Below are positions 18,504 through 26,008 of a DNA stretch of 64,000 nt, piece after piece. Source of the DNA: Paenibacillus sp. RC67 (lineage in GTDB: Bacteria > Bacillota > Bacilli > Paenibacillales > NBRC-103111); contig NZ_CP125098.1 in NCBI RefSeq assembly GCF_030020805.1, forward strand, positions 4,115,501 through 4,179,500, given 5' to 3'. Below the pieces are notes generated by a model. That model was not told where the DNA came from and did no database searches. It saw only the letters and a list, made by a program, of their open reading frames with translations. The number at the start of each line of letters is the position of its first letter. Positions within the stretch are counted from its first letter, which is position 1. Position numbers and translations under genes: made by a program.

Positions 18504-18527
18504 CTTCTCCACCTCCATTTCTTGTCA

Positions 18528-19778
18528 TCAGCAATAACCTGCTCGAGCCAAAATGTCATCTACCAGCTCTGCCGCACGGGTTAAAGCCTCCGTTACCGGA
18601 GTCCGAAGTCGCATTGCGTCATCAACCATTTGAGACAATACCTCATTAATGGCCGGATACTCCGGAATCGGGAGCGGACTTTTGACATTCCGATGCACGG
18701 TCTCCAGATGCTCGTAATACGGAAACTGCTTTCTTACCTCCTGATCGCGCCAGGTAGACAGACGCGTCCCGTTCCCGCCGTACAAGGACGTAGCTTTATC
18801 CATCTTCGCTGATGCGGTTTCCTTCATAAACCGGTAGGCCATATGCCTGTTTTTACTGCCTGCGGCTATGGCCAACACCCAATAGATGTTCAGCGACATA
18901 TGAATGCCTTGCGGTCCATCTCCTCTAGGAATAAGTCCTGTACGGACTTTTCCTGCGATCTTGGACATCCCCGGCATTTCCGCAACGGCGGCGAACCCTG
19001 CCCAGTTCCACATCATTGCTATCCCACCCTGTGCAAAACAGTGCCCGCTCCTGATGCTGTCCATATCCATTGCTTCCTTAGGGACTACCTGATGCTTGTA
19101 GATCAAATCAACCATAAATTGCAGGGCTTCTTGACCGGCAGTTTGGTGAAAAGCTGCTTTCCAATCCTTCGTCACCAGGTCCCCGCCTCGACTCCATAGG
19201 TGGATCAAAAAGTCATATACATTATTATGACCGTCTGGAAATGAAGCCGTTAACGCCCCGTACATCCCGGCATCCGGGCGTGTAAAAAAATGTGCAATAT
19301 CGATAAACTGGCTCCATGTTGCAGGCACCTGAAGAGGGTAGCCAAATCGCTTCGCAAAATCCTCCTGCTCCGCCGGATCATCGAAAAGATCGCTGCGATA
19401 GATGAACATTTCCGGGCCATCGTGGTAGGGCAAGCCGTAAATGCTGCCGTCTTTATCTGTTTGCAGCCCCCTCATGCTAGGGTTCCATGCATCTGGCCAC
19501 CCTTCAGGTGGATCTTCGCTCAGAAACTCGTTAAGAGGAAGCAGTAGCCCTTTTTGAATGGCTTCCGGCAGCCAGTCCGTGACACACAGAAACAAGTCAT
19601 GCTCTCCTGAAGCAGCTTCCTTGCCGGTAATCATACGGTCATAGAGCCTATGAATTTCTTCGAACTCTCGGTTTACCCTGCAGCCGGTCAATTGTTCAAA
19701 ATGTTCTGCCTGAACGGCAAATGAGGCATCAAAGCCTTCAAATTGACGCGAAATGAGCTTCAACCGACTTGAATTCAT
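18528..19778 (-). CDS. Solute-binding-protein fold without a signal peptide (second of two)
   Basis: 416 residues from ATG at 19778, which overlaps the MaoC stop as ATGA; the longer reading to 19862 would run inside maoC. The body is clearly an ABC family-1 binding protein (ISRQFEGFDASFAVQAEHFEQLTG, GSIYGLPYHDGPEMFIYRSDLFDDP, MMWNWAGFAAVAEMPG). The N-terminus MNSSRLKLISRQFEG has no hydrophobic core, lipobox or Tat motif, so the protein should stay in the cytosol. No permease is near. Translational coupling to MaoC and a CoA-transferase suggests it binds a pathway intermediate or ligand inside the cell, as sensor, carrier or repurposed enzyme. This role is inference. Confidence 0.8.
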   Translation of the reverse strand: MNSSRLKLISRQFEGFDASFAVQAEHFEQLTGCRVNREFEEIHRLYDRMITGKEAASGEHDLFLCVTDWLPEAIQKGLLLPLNEFLSEDPPEGWPDAWNPSMRGLQTDKDGSIYGLPYHDGPEMFIYRSDLFDDPAEQEDFAKRFGYPLQVPATWSQFIDIAHFFTRPDAGMYGALTASFPDGHNNVYDFLIHLWSRGGDLVTKDWKAAFHQTAGQEALQFMVDLIYKHQVVPKEAMDMDSIRSGHCFAQGGIAMMWNWAGFAAVAEMPGMSKIAGKVRTGLIPRGDGPQGIHMSLNIYWVLAIAAGSKNRHMAYRFMKETASAKMDKATSLYGGNGTRLSTWRDQEVRKQFPYYEHLETVHRNVKSPLPIPEYPAINEVLSQMVDDAMRLRTPVTEALTRAAELVDDILARAGYC

Positions 19779-20230
19779 GCTCCAGCTCCTCCCCGTTTCC
19801 TGACCATCAAAAGATGATCGCATACCAATACCGTATCCCCGTGCTGGTTGAACGTCTCGCACCGCTCGCTAACGATCCCAAATTCGCTGCGTCTCGGATG
19901 ATCCTTCTTCTCATGAACGGTCACTCGCACTCGTATTGTATCTCCTATAAAGACTGGCTTAATAAATCGGAGACGATCATACCCGTACGAGAATGCTTCG
20001 GGATTCACTTCTGAGGCCGTCATGCCTACGGCTACACTAAAGATCAGTGTCCCATGCGCAATTCTTTGGCCGAAATCCTGCTGTTTGCACCATTCAGCAT
20101 CCATATGATGAGGATAAAAATCGCCCGTTTGTCCTGCGTGCATCACAATGTCCGTTTCCGTTATCGTTCTTCCGAACGACTCTCTTGTGACGCCAGTCTC
20201 ATATTCTTCATAGAACAGAGGTCGAATCAT
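19775..20230 (-). CDS. MaoC-like hot-dog-fold dehydratase/hydratase
   Basis: 151 residues from ATG at 20230 with GGAGGTG about 10 nt upstream; the longer frame to 20353 lies inside the CoA-transferase gene and is not used. The hydratase signature is seen in TETDIVMHAGQTGDFYPHHMD (Asp and His of the catalytic dyad region) and GQRIAHGTLIFSVAVGM. MaoC-family enzymes hydrate or dehydrate short acyl-CoA thioesters such as mesaconyl-CoA or enoyl-CoA. It starts 4 nt after the CoA-transferase stop and its own stop overlaps the next ATG. The likely substrate is the CoA ester made by the neighbour. Confidence 0.88.
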   Translation of the reverse strand: MIRPLFYEEYETGVTRESFGRTITETDIVMHAGQTGDFYPHHMDAEWCKQQDFGQRIAHGTLIFSVAVGMTASEVNPEAFSYGYDRLRFIKPVFIGDTIRVRVTVHEKKDHPRRSEFGIVSERCETFNQHGDTVLVCDHLLMVRKRGGAGA

Positions 20231-20234
20231 TTGG

Positions 20235-21392
20235 TTATAACACCTCCGTTTTGATTCTGCTGTTATGCTCTCCGATTTTGGGAGCTCCAACTGAAGAGAG
20301 CAGAAGGCTGCCGTCAATACGAATCGGGCAGCGAGTGGTCGTAAGCTGTGCACCGCTGCCGTTCACCGTTTGTTGGGTCATATTCAAATGTCGGAACGCT
20401 TCGTGCTCCAGCAGCTGTTTCCAGTTCAGCACATCAGCGCACCAATAATCCGCCGGTTCCAATCGGGAAATCCAGAACGATGTTGGACGGTTTTTCAAAT
20501 GATTTTTCAATATGGCTTTGATGTTATCTCGATAAGTAAACCAGCTTGAAGGATCATTGAATGATTCAAGCTGGTCGCATTCCAGCAATTGACCCAACTG
20601 GACTACCGAACCCATTGCCAAGGCAATGTAGCCGTCTTCCGTTTCATATATTCCGTAGGGTGCACCTAAATACGCATTCGCATTGTTCACGGCACTCCGC
20701 TCGGGAAGCTTTCCCCCATCGTTCATATGGGTTGTCAATACCTCGAACTGAACATCGAGAATAGATTCCAACAAGCTGACCTCGACAAGTCCGCCTCTTC
20801 CCGTAACAGATCGCCGCACTAAGCACGCTAGAATGCCTTGCACCAAATGAGTCCCTGCGAACATGTCGGCTACGGACAGACCGAACGGAACTGGTGGCTG
20901 ATCCGCATTGCCGTTCAACCATGCCAGACCAGAAAGCGATTGAACTAGCAAATCTTGCCCCGGCTTGCCACTCCAAGGTCCTGTTTTGCCATATCCGGTA
21001 ATCTCGCCATACACAAGACGCGGATTCCATTCCCGTACCACTTCATAATGTAAGCCGATCCTTTCCATGACTCCAGGGCGGAAATTTTGTATCATGACAT
21101 CCGCTTTTTCGATCAATGTTCGTATCAGCTTTAAATCGTCGGGATCTTTCAAATTGGCGGAGATACTTTCTTTGTTGCGGTTAATAGAATGAAATAAAGT
21201 GCTGTCTCCATCCAGCTCCAGGTTAGAGACATAGAGCCGCCGGCAAAGATCGCCTCCATCCGGCCGTTCCACTTTGATTACTCTTGCACCGAGATCGGCT
21301 AAACGCAAAGCAGCGGAAGGTCCAGATAAAAACTGGGCAAAATCAAGCACAAGCAGTCCTTCCAATGGTTTGAACGCGGAAGTTGTAGTCAT
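20235..21392 (-). CDS. Class III CoA-transferase (CaiB/BaiF family)
   Basis: 385 residues from ATG at 21392, which overlaps the preceding stop as ATGA; the reading to 21455 lies in the neighbour's coding region. The start PLEGLLVLDFAQFLSGP, then LADLGARVIKVERPDGGD and NFRPGVMERIGL, is diagnostic. The catalytic Asp is Asp147 in GKPGQDLLVQ. The family moves CoA between organic acids (formyl/oxalate, succinyl/malate, mesaconate and carnitine types). Together with MaoC it would activate a carboxylic acid and hydrate or dehydrate it. The donor and acceptor cannot be read from the sequence. Confidence 0.92.
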   Translation of the reverse strand: MTTTSAFKPLEGLLVLDFAQFLSGPSAALRLADLGARVIKVERPDGGDLCRRLYVSNLELDGDSTLFHSINRNKESISANLKDPDDLKLIRTLIEKADVMIQNFRPGVMERIGLHYEVVREWNPRLVYGEITGYGKTGPWSGKPGQDLLVQSLSGLAWLNGNADQPPVPFGLSVADMFAGTHLVQGILACLVRRSVTGRGGLVEVSLLESILDVQFEVLTTHMNDGGKLPERSAVNNANAYLGAPYGIYETEDGYIALAMGSVVQLGQLLECDQLESFNDPSSWFTYRDNIKAILKNHLKNRPTSFWISRLEPADYWCADVLNWKQLLEHEAFRHLNMTQQTVNGSGAQLTTTRCPIRIDGSLLLSSVGAPKIGEHNSRIKTEVL

Positions 21393-22555
21393 CCTAACCG
21401 CCTCTCTTTCGAAATGGTCAGCGATTCGCGGAACAGCTGGTTCATTAGCTCCCATATTCGCCTGGTATCGCCGCCATTCATCATATATTCCTGAACATAA
21501 TTGCCAGCTTGATCCTGAAAATGCAAATAACCGTTATAACGCGGTCTTACATAAGCTCTGTCAAGGGCAGGAAGCGTTTGGCTAAAATAAGACTGTGTCC
21601 AGCGATTCGTCTCCTCGCCGATCCATGCTTTTCGGTGGCCCGGCTGACCCCCTGCCATCGTATACAACGTGCTCTGTATTTCCTCGCTTGCTACATATTG
21701 CGTATACCGCACCGCCAGTTCCTTATGCTTGCAGGCTGCCGAGACTGCGAGCCCTGTTCCCCCAAGTGTTGAACGCATAGGACCGCGATCCCCGTAAGTT
21801 ACCAAATCTCCGAAGGTCAGCGGTATTCTACTATAACCTGATCTGGCATAGTTTGAATAGCCGTAGGCGAACGGGCAATAGCCTATGTCATTCCAAGTAG
21901 TCATATGCTCATACACGGCAATTGGATTCATTCGGAAAATTTCGGAACGACAGTAAGAAGCAAGCTCTCTTAAAGCTTCTAATGCCGCTTGCTCGCTTTC
22001 ATAAGAAACCACCATTTCGTCGCCGCCAAACGGCTCTTCCCCTTGGGCAAAACACAGCATGTAAAAATTCATTAAGCTATCGATCGGTATAGCCGGAAAA
22101 ATGACAAGTTTTTTTCGAGCAAGGTTTAGTAGTTCCTCCCAGGTAACGGGCACTTGCTCCTCCTCCCGCTCCAACAAGTCGAATCGCCAGGAGGCAACAG
22201 GGGTGGCCGCATCTATTGCTAGAGCAGTCTGACTGCCGTTGAAATGATAACTGAGATGAGATTGACCTACGGAATTCGTCGATTGGTTCTGCATAAAATC
22301 ATCCGGCAAATATGTATTCAATGACAGAAGCACACCGGACTCGGACGCGTAACCTGCCCAAGGGTGATCTATAACTAATAAATCGTATTTATCTGTCAAA
22401 GCTTGTATGGGCGCGTCGGCAAATTGCTGCAAAGACCGTTTTTCCCATTGAATGGTTACTTCCGGGACCAGCTCCGCAAACCTCTGCGAAGTAGCTACCA
22501 TCGGGATATAACCGCGCGTATGATCCCAAGTAATGCCTCGTAGTACGATGCTCAT
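21389..22555 (-). CDS. Solute-binding-protein fold without a signal peptide (first of two)
   Basis: 388 residues. It begins MSIVLRGITWDHTRGYIPMV and goes directly into the first beta strand of a family-1 binding protein, with no hydrophobic leader. Later parts (VPVTWEELLNLARKK, LGGTGLAVSAACKHKELAVRYTQYVAS) match the same fold. GGAGGAC is 5 nt before the ATG, and a cre-like site lies about 55 nt upstream, so this is the first gene of a unit with the CoA-transferase, MaoC, the second binding protein and an oxidoreductase. It is only distantly similar to the second signal-less copy. A cytosolic ligand-binding or enzymatic role is inferred; no membrane partner is seen. Confidence 0.8.
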   Translation of the reverse strand: MSIVLRGITWDHTRGYIPMVATSQRFAELVPEVTIQWEKRSLQQFADAPIQALTDKYDLLVIDHPWAGYASESGVLLSLNTYLPDDFMQNQSTNSVGQSHLSYHFNGSQTALAIDAATPVASWRFDLLEREEEQVPVTWEELLNLARKKLVIFPAIPIDSLMNFYMLCFAQGEEPFGGDEMVVSYESEQAALEALRELASYCRSEIFRMNPIAVYEHMTTWNDIGYCPFAYGYSNYARSGYSRIPLTFGDLVTYGDRGPMRSTLGGTGLAVSAACKHKELAVRYTQYVASEEIQSTLYTMAGGQPGHRKAWIGEETNRWTQSYFSQTLPALDRAYVRPRYNGYLHFQDQAGNYVQEYMMNGGDTRRIWELMNQLFRESLTISKERRLG

Positions 22556-22609
22556 AGTGTCCTCCTAGTATCAGTAATGTGAAAACAAACATAGAATATC
22601 AACTAAACC

Positions 22610-22623
22610 TGAAAGCGATTTCT
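22610..22623. promoter_or_regulatory. cre-like site upstream of the CoA-transferase unit
   Basis: TGAAAGCGATTTCT fits the CcpA consensus TGWAANCGNTNWCA at 13 of 14 positions. It lies between the kinase stop and the first signal-less binding protein gene, where a promoter for the second catabolic unit is expected. Confidence 0.6.
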
Positions 22624-22661
22624 TTTTGTTCTATTCAACAACCTTTTCTCTGGCTGCGCAT

Positions 22662-24011
22662 TTAAGCGTCCCCTCTTCGCACCTTCTCAAAAAAATCAGC
22701 AGGACCCACTTGCCCGCCTTTAAGCACCAGCTCTAGCCCGTTGATTCGCACATTTTCCGAGTAGGCTCTACATAATGGTCCTCCTGGAACCGTGGATGCG
22801 ATCATTTCCAAAGCATAAATATTCAATTGCTTTACAGCGAAGCCTGAGGTGTCTCCTCCTGCAAAAACAACCCGTTTTAAGTCCGTTAAAGCGATAAGCT
22901 CTCGCGTTAAGTCACCTAAGTATTCACCTATTAACTGCCCACTTTTTGCTTTGTCGTGACCTTGTTCCTTTAATATACTTTGCACAGATTCGATGGATTC
23001 ATCGTTCGGCCCCAATGCCGTATAGAGAATGACGTTTTTTCCGTCCTTCAGCATTTGTTCCGCCTGACTTAACAGTGAAGTGATCTTGTCCGAAGTACGA
23101 TTCAGTAAATACGCTGGCGGAATATGAATCCCCTCATAGCCGTGTCGCAGTGCCCACTCAATTTGCTCTTGAGTCACCGGCGAGCAGCTGCCTGACACGA
23201 TTAGAATTTGTTCTACTGGTTCTGCTTGCTTAGATAATGAGGCGGGGTTCATGCTGCCTTTTCTATTCCAGTGCGCAACAAGCGCGTATTCTATTCCTGA
23301 AGAACCGACCACGAATAGTGGAGCCGCTTCGCTTTCACGCGATAAAATACCGCCGATCTTACCTAGATGTTCTTCAGTTAGCACATCAAACAGCAAAATA
23401 TCCGGATCATGGCTCAGTACCTGGGTATACCGCTCCTCTAGGAGAGAACCGTGCTGCTCCAAATCCATTACATTCATTAGTCCGACGGACTGTTTAGTTT
23501 GCTTGCATAAATGAAACCGTAGATCCGCTTCATTCATCGGAGTGATCGGATGCTTGCTTAGGTTCGGATGGCGATCCAACCTTATGATCTCTTCTCCGGC
23601 AGCTGCAAAATGATTTCCAAATACCGTATAGCGCCTTAGAACAGGGGAGCCCGCCAGAATAGGAGTATAGCGCTGCTCTGTAAACACTTCCCTCGCGATA
23701 TCGATAACTTTTCCGATACTGCCTGACGTTGGAGAAGAATCGAAGGTCGAGCATACTTTATAGTGCGTGATTGGCGCACCGAAGGAGCGAAGTTCTGCAA
23801 AAGCCGGCTTCAAAGTCACCTCTAATTGTTCGGGCGACATGGTACGTGTCACACCGGCTACCCCGAAGCCGTCATAGTCGGAGAACTTTTCATTCCATAA
23901 CGTTAGTTCTGGCACGTCCATAAATAAAATCATTCGCAGACCACCACTCGTCAGTGCCTCCAACACATCCGTGGAACCAGTAAAATCGTCTCCATAATAA
24001 CAGATCCTCAA
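22662..24011 (-). CDS. Four-carbon acid sugar kinase family protein (DUF1537)
   Basis: About 449 residues from TTG at 24011, preferred because GGAGGG is 7 nt upstream and the family starts within a few residues of its GDDFTGSTDV motif; ATG at 24026 adds five residues. The C-terminal ATP-binding half has VFAGGDTSGFAVKQL. Known members (OtnK, DtnK, OiaK) phosphorylate threonate, erythronate or 3-oxo-isoapionate. It lies 49 nt after the RuBisCO-like gene, and that pair is the hallmark of apionate-type pathways, in which the kinase product is the substrate of the RuBisCO-like protein. The specific acid sugar is inferred only. Confidence 0.88.
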   Translation of the reverse strand: MRICYYGDDFTGSTDVLEALTSGGLRMILFMDVPELTLWNEKFSDYDGFGVAGVTRTMSPEQLEVTLKPAFAELRSFGAPITHYKVCSTFDSSPTSGSIGKVIDIAREVFTEQRYTPILAGSPVLRRYTVFGNHFAAAGEEIIRLDRHPNLSKHPITPMNEADLRFHLCKQTKQSVGLMNVMDLEQHGSLLEERYTQVLSHDPDILLFDVLTEEHLGKIGGILSRESEAAPLFVVGSSGIEYALVAHWNRKGSMNPASLSKQAEPVEQILIVSGSCSPVTQEQIEWALRHGYEGIHIPPAYLLNRTSDKITSLLSQAEQMLKDGKNVILYTALGPNDESIESVQSILKEQGHDKAKSGQLIGEYLGDLTRELIALTDLKRVVFAGGDTSGFAVKQLNIYALEMIASTVPGGPLCRAYSENVRINGLELVLKGGQVGPADFFEKVRRGDA

Positions 24012-24060
24012 TTCGCTTCCCTCCATCCATTCACTGACCTGTGCTGCTGATTCGCTAAGA

Positions 24061-25314
24061 TTAGCCTAATATATCCAAGGCCTGCCTCAATTCCGAGTGG
24101 GTCCGTGCATATTCTTCCAATGGAATTCCTGCAAGGGCAGCTTCCCATCCCTGTACAAAGCTGCGGAATCCAGCGCCAAATCCGCCAGGGTGTCCATGAA
24201 TCCCTCCGCCGGCTATGTTCATCAGATCGACAGTTTTCAATTCGCGGTATGTTTCAGATGCAGAGCCCGCCCATTGCTTGGAGGACAATACGGGGAGTGC
24301 TACATCTGCCTTCTCAAACATGGGTTTTAAGCATTCTTGCACGCCGCTCATGACAGAAGCATTATCTTCATAAAACTTATTGTTAAGTCCATTCACATGA
24401 AGATGATCCACTCCGCTCAACCTGCACAGTTTTTGATATGCGGAAAATGACATGCCGAGATATGGGTACCGCGACATCATCCCCCATTGGTTACGATGTC
24501 CGTGGATGCACACAGGAGCATATTTCCGTAAATGAGCTACCCCAGCAAAACCAACGCTGTTGATGCTCACCATGACGCAGTTGCCCCCATACTGTACAAC
24601 GGTTTCCAGATGGCGAAGCATCTGATCGATATCATCTGTAATATTAAAGGCATACATGGTTTTTTTGCCAGTCTGATCCGCAGCGCGTTCAATTTCTTCC
24701 ATGGCGGCTTTGACCCTCTCGGATAACGGCGCATAGGGCGGATTGCCATGGACTTCATCATCTTTTATAAAATCGATACCCGACGAGGCCAGCTCTCGAA
24801 CTATTCCTCTTAGTTGCTCTGTCGGCAATCCGATATTCGGTTTAATAATAGTGCCGATAATAGGTCTCCCATGTACGCCTGTAAGCTCTCTAGTACCAGC
24901 AATACCGAATCTTGGGCCTTCATACCTGTCACGAAACGATGAAGGAAGCTCCAGATCGATGAGTCGTATCCCAGACAACTCTTCCAACTCGTACAAGTTG
25001 CCTGCCACAGTAGCTAACAAATTCGGAATGGAAGGACCGATATTGTCATACGGATAAGCAATCTTTACTATACCGCGATGATACAAGCCTTTGCTGCCAA
25101 CAGGAATTTTGGCCCCTGGTAGTGCTGGGAAAGGAGAGCTCTCCAGCGGTTGAATAGACAAAATTCGAGCGCGATGCCTCTCCTTCAGACTCACCGTTTC
25201 ATTGGCCAAAGGCATAAAAGTACCGGTGGATTGCTCGCTCACAATGATTTCACTGGCTTTTTCCAAGGCAAAGGCCGTCTCTATCCAATAGGTAGCGATC
25301 ACTTGATCATTCAC
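24061..25314 (-). CDS. RuBisCO-like protein (form IV)
   Basis: 417 residues. The active-site Lys158 lies in GTIIKPNIG, and the carbamylation/metal motif DFIKDDE has Lys184, Asp186 and Glu187. CIHGHR (His271, His273), the loop-6-like GLNNKFYED (Lys313) and phosphate-binding GGGIHGHPGG follow. These keep the lysine, metal and phosphate sites of the superfamily, while loop 6 differs from true RuBisCO (GTVVGKLEG). Family knowledge: such proteins act as enolases, isomerases, or 3-oxo-isoapionate-4-phosphate decarboxylases/transcarboxylases. The ATG overlaps the racemase-like stop, so the two are translationally coupled. It is adjacent to a DUF1537 kinase, so a phosphorylated acid sugar is the likely substrate. 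CO2 fixation is unlikely. Confidence 0.9.
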   Translation of the reverse strand: MNDQVIATYWIETAFALEKASEIIVSEQSTGTFMPLANETVSLKERHRARILSIQPLESSPFPALPGAKIPVGSKGLYHRGIVKIAYPYDNIGPSIPNLLATVAGNLYELEELSGIRLIDLELPSSFRDRYEGPRFGIAGTRELTGVHGRPIIGTIIKPNIGLPTEQLRGIVRELASSGIDFIKDDEVHGNPPYAPLSERVKAAMEEIERAADQTGKKTMYAFNITDDIDQMLRHLETVVQYGGNCVMVSINSVGFAGVAHLRKYAPVCIHGHRNQWGMMSRYPYLGMSFSAYQKLCRLSGVDHLHVNGLNNKFYEDNASVMSGVQECLKPMFEKADVALPVLSSKQWAGSASETYRELKTVDLMNIAGGGIHGHPGGFGAGFRSFVQGWEAALAGIPLEEYARTHSELRQALDILG

Positions 25315-25988
25315 GGTATGGCCACCTTCCCCAATCGCTCCAGCTCGGTTCTAACTGCCATTACGCCTAAGCGTGGACTCGAATAAACAGGAAGGCCTGT
25401 GACCTGCTTCAGCGCTTCTTCCATCCTGACCATCGAGCCTTGTGCCAACACAAGTACATCCGCATGCTGAGCTACCGATTTGGCAGCTTCAAGAACCAAA
25501 CGATCATGCTCCTCCGGCTGTCCTGATACCAGTGCTTGGTACGCCCCCTTGGCTAGTGCATCCACTACATTAACCACACGATTCTGTCTTTCGGCCTCTT
25601 TATGCAGCAAGCGTTTGGTCGGGTCCAAAGTTGTAGGCAGCGTGGCTAATACCCCTAAGTTATGAAACTGCCAAGTCGCCTGCGAAGCCATAGCTTCATC
25701 AATTTTTATTATGGGAATGTCGATCATAGCTCTTGCCCAATCCGCTACTTCTCCTACAGATGAACAGGTATTAAGAATGACATCGGCTCCTATCTCTTCT
25801 GCGTGGCGATAATATTGCACAAGCCTGCGCCTTACAGAAGATGTGACCTTACCATCCCGAATCACATCAGCGATAATACTGTCATCGATAATACTAACCA
25901 ATCGGCATCCCGGCATTTCTTCCCGAAATAACGGTTGAATGCGTTCCGCCAATCCTTGTCCTGTATAGATAGCAACTACAGTAGACAT
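25311..25988 (-). CDS. Asp/Glu-racemase-superfamily protein with one catalytic cysteine
   Basis: 225 residues from ATG at 25988 with GGAGGA 7 nt upstream; GTG at 25994 is also possible. The first cysteine is Cys75 in ILNTCSSVG. The place of the second, usually a GC pair, reads VLAQGSM (181-186) with no Cys. Racemases and maleate isomerase need two cysteines; one-cysteine members such as arylmalonate decarboxylase do decarboxylation or isomerisation chemistry. The stop overlaps the RuBisCO-like start as ATGA, so the enzyme probably works next to it, perhaps as an isomerase or decarboxylase of the keto-acid. Amino-acid racemisation is unlikely. Confidence 0.78.
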   Translation of the reverse strand: MSTVVAIYTGQGLAERIQPLFREEMPGCRLVSIIDDSIIADVIRDGKVTSSVRRRLVQYYRHAEEIGADVILNTCSSVGEVADWARAMIDIPIIKIDEAMASQATWQFHNLGVLATLPTTLDPTKRLLHKEAERQNRVVNVVDALAKGAYQALVSGQPEEHDRLVLEAAKSVAQHADVLVLAQGSMVRMEEALKQVTGLPVYSSPRLGVMAVRTELERLGKVAIP

Positions 25989-26008
25989 ATGCACTTCCTC
26001 CTCTTCAC

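Noticed and set aside
24061..25314. Considered as a true RuBisCO large subunit
   Set aside because: The loop-6 and several substrate-contact motifs differ from forms I-III, there is no phosphoribulokinase or small subunit, and the operon is catabolic.
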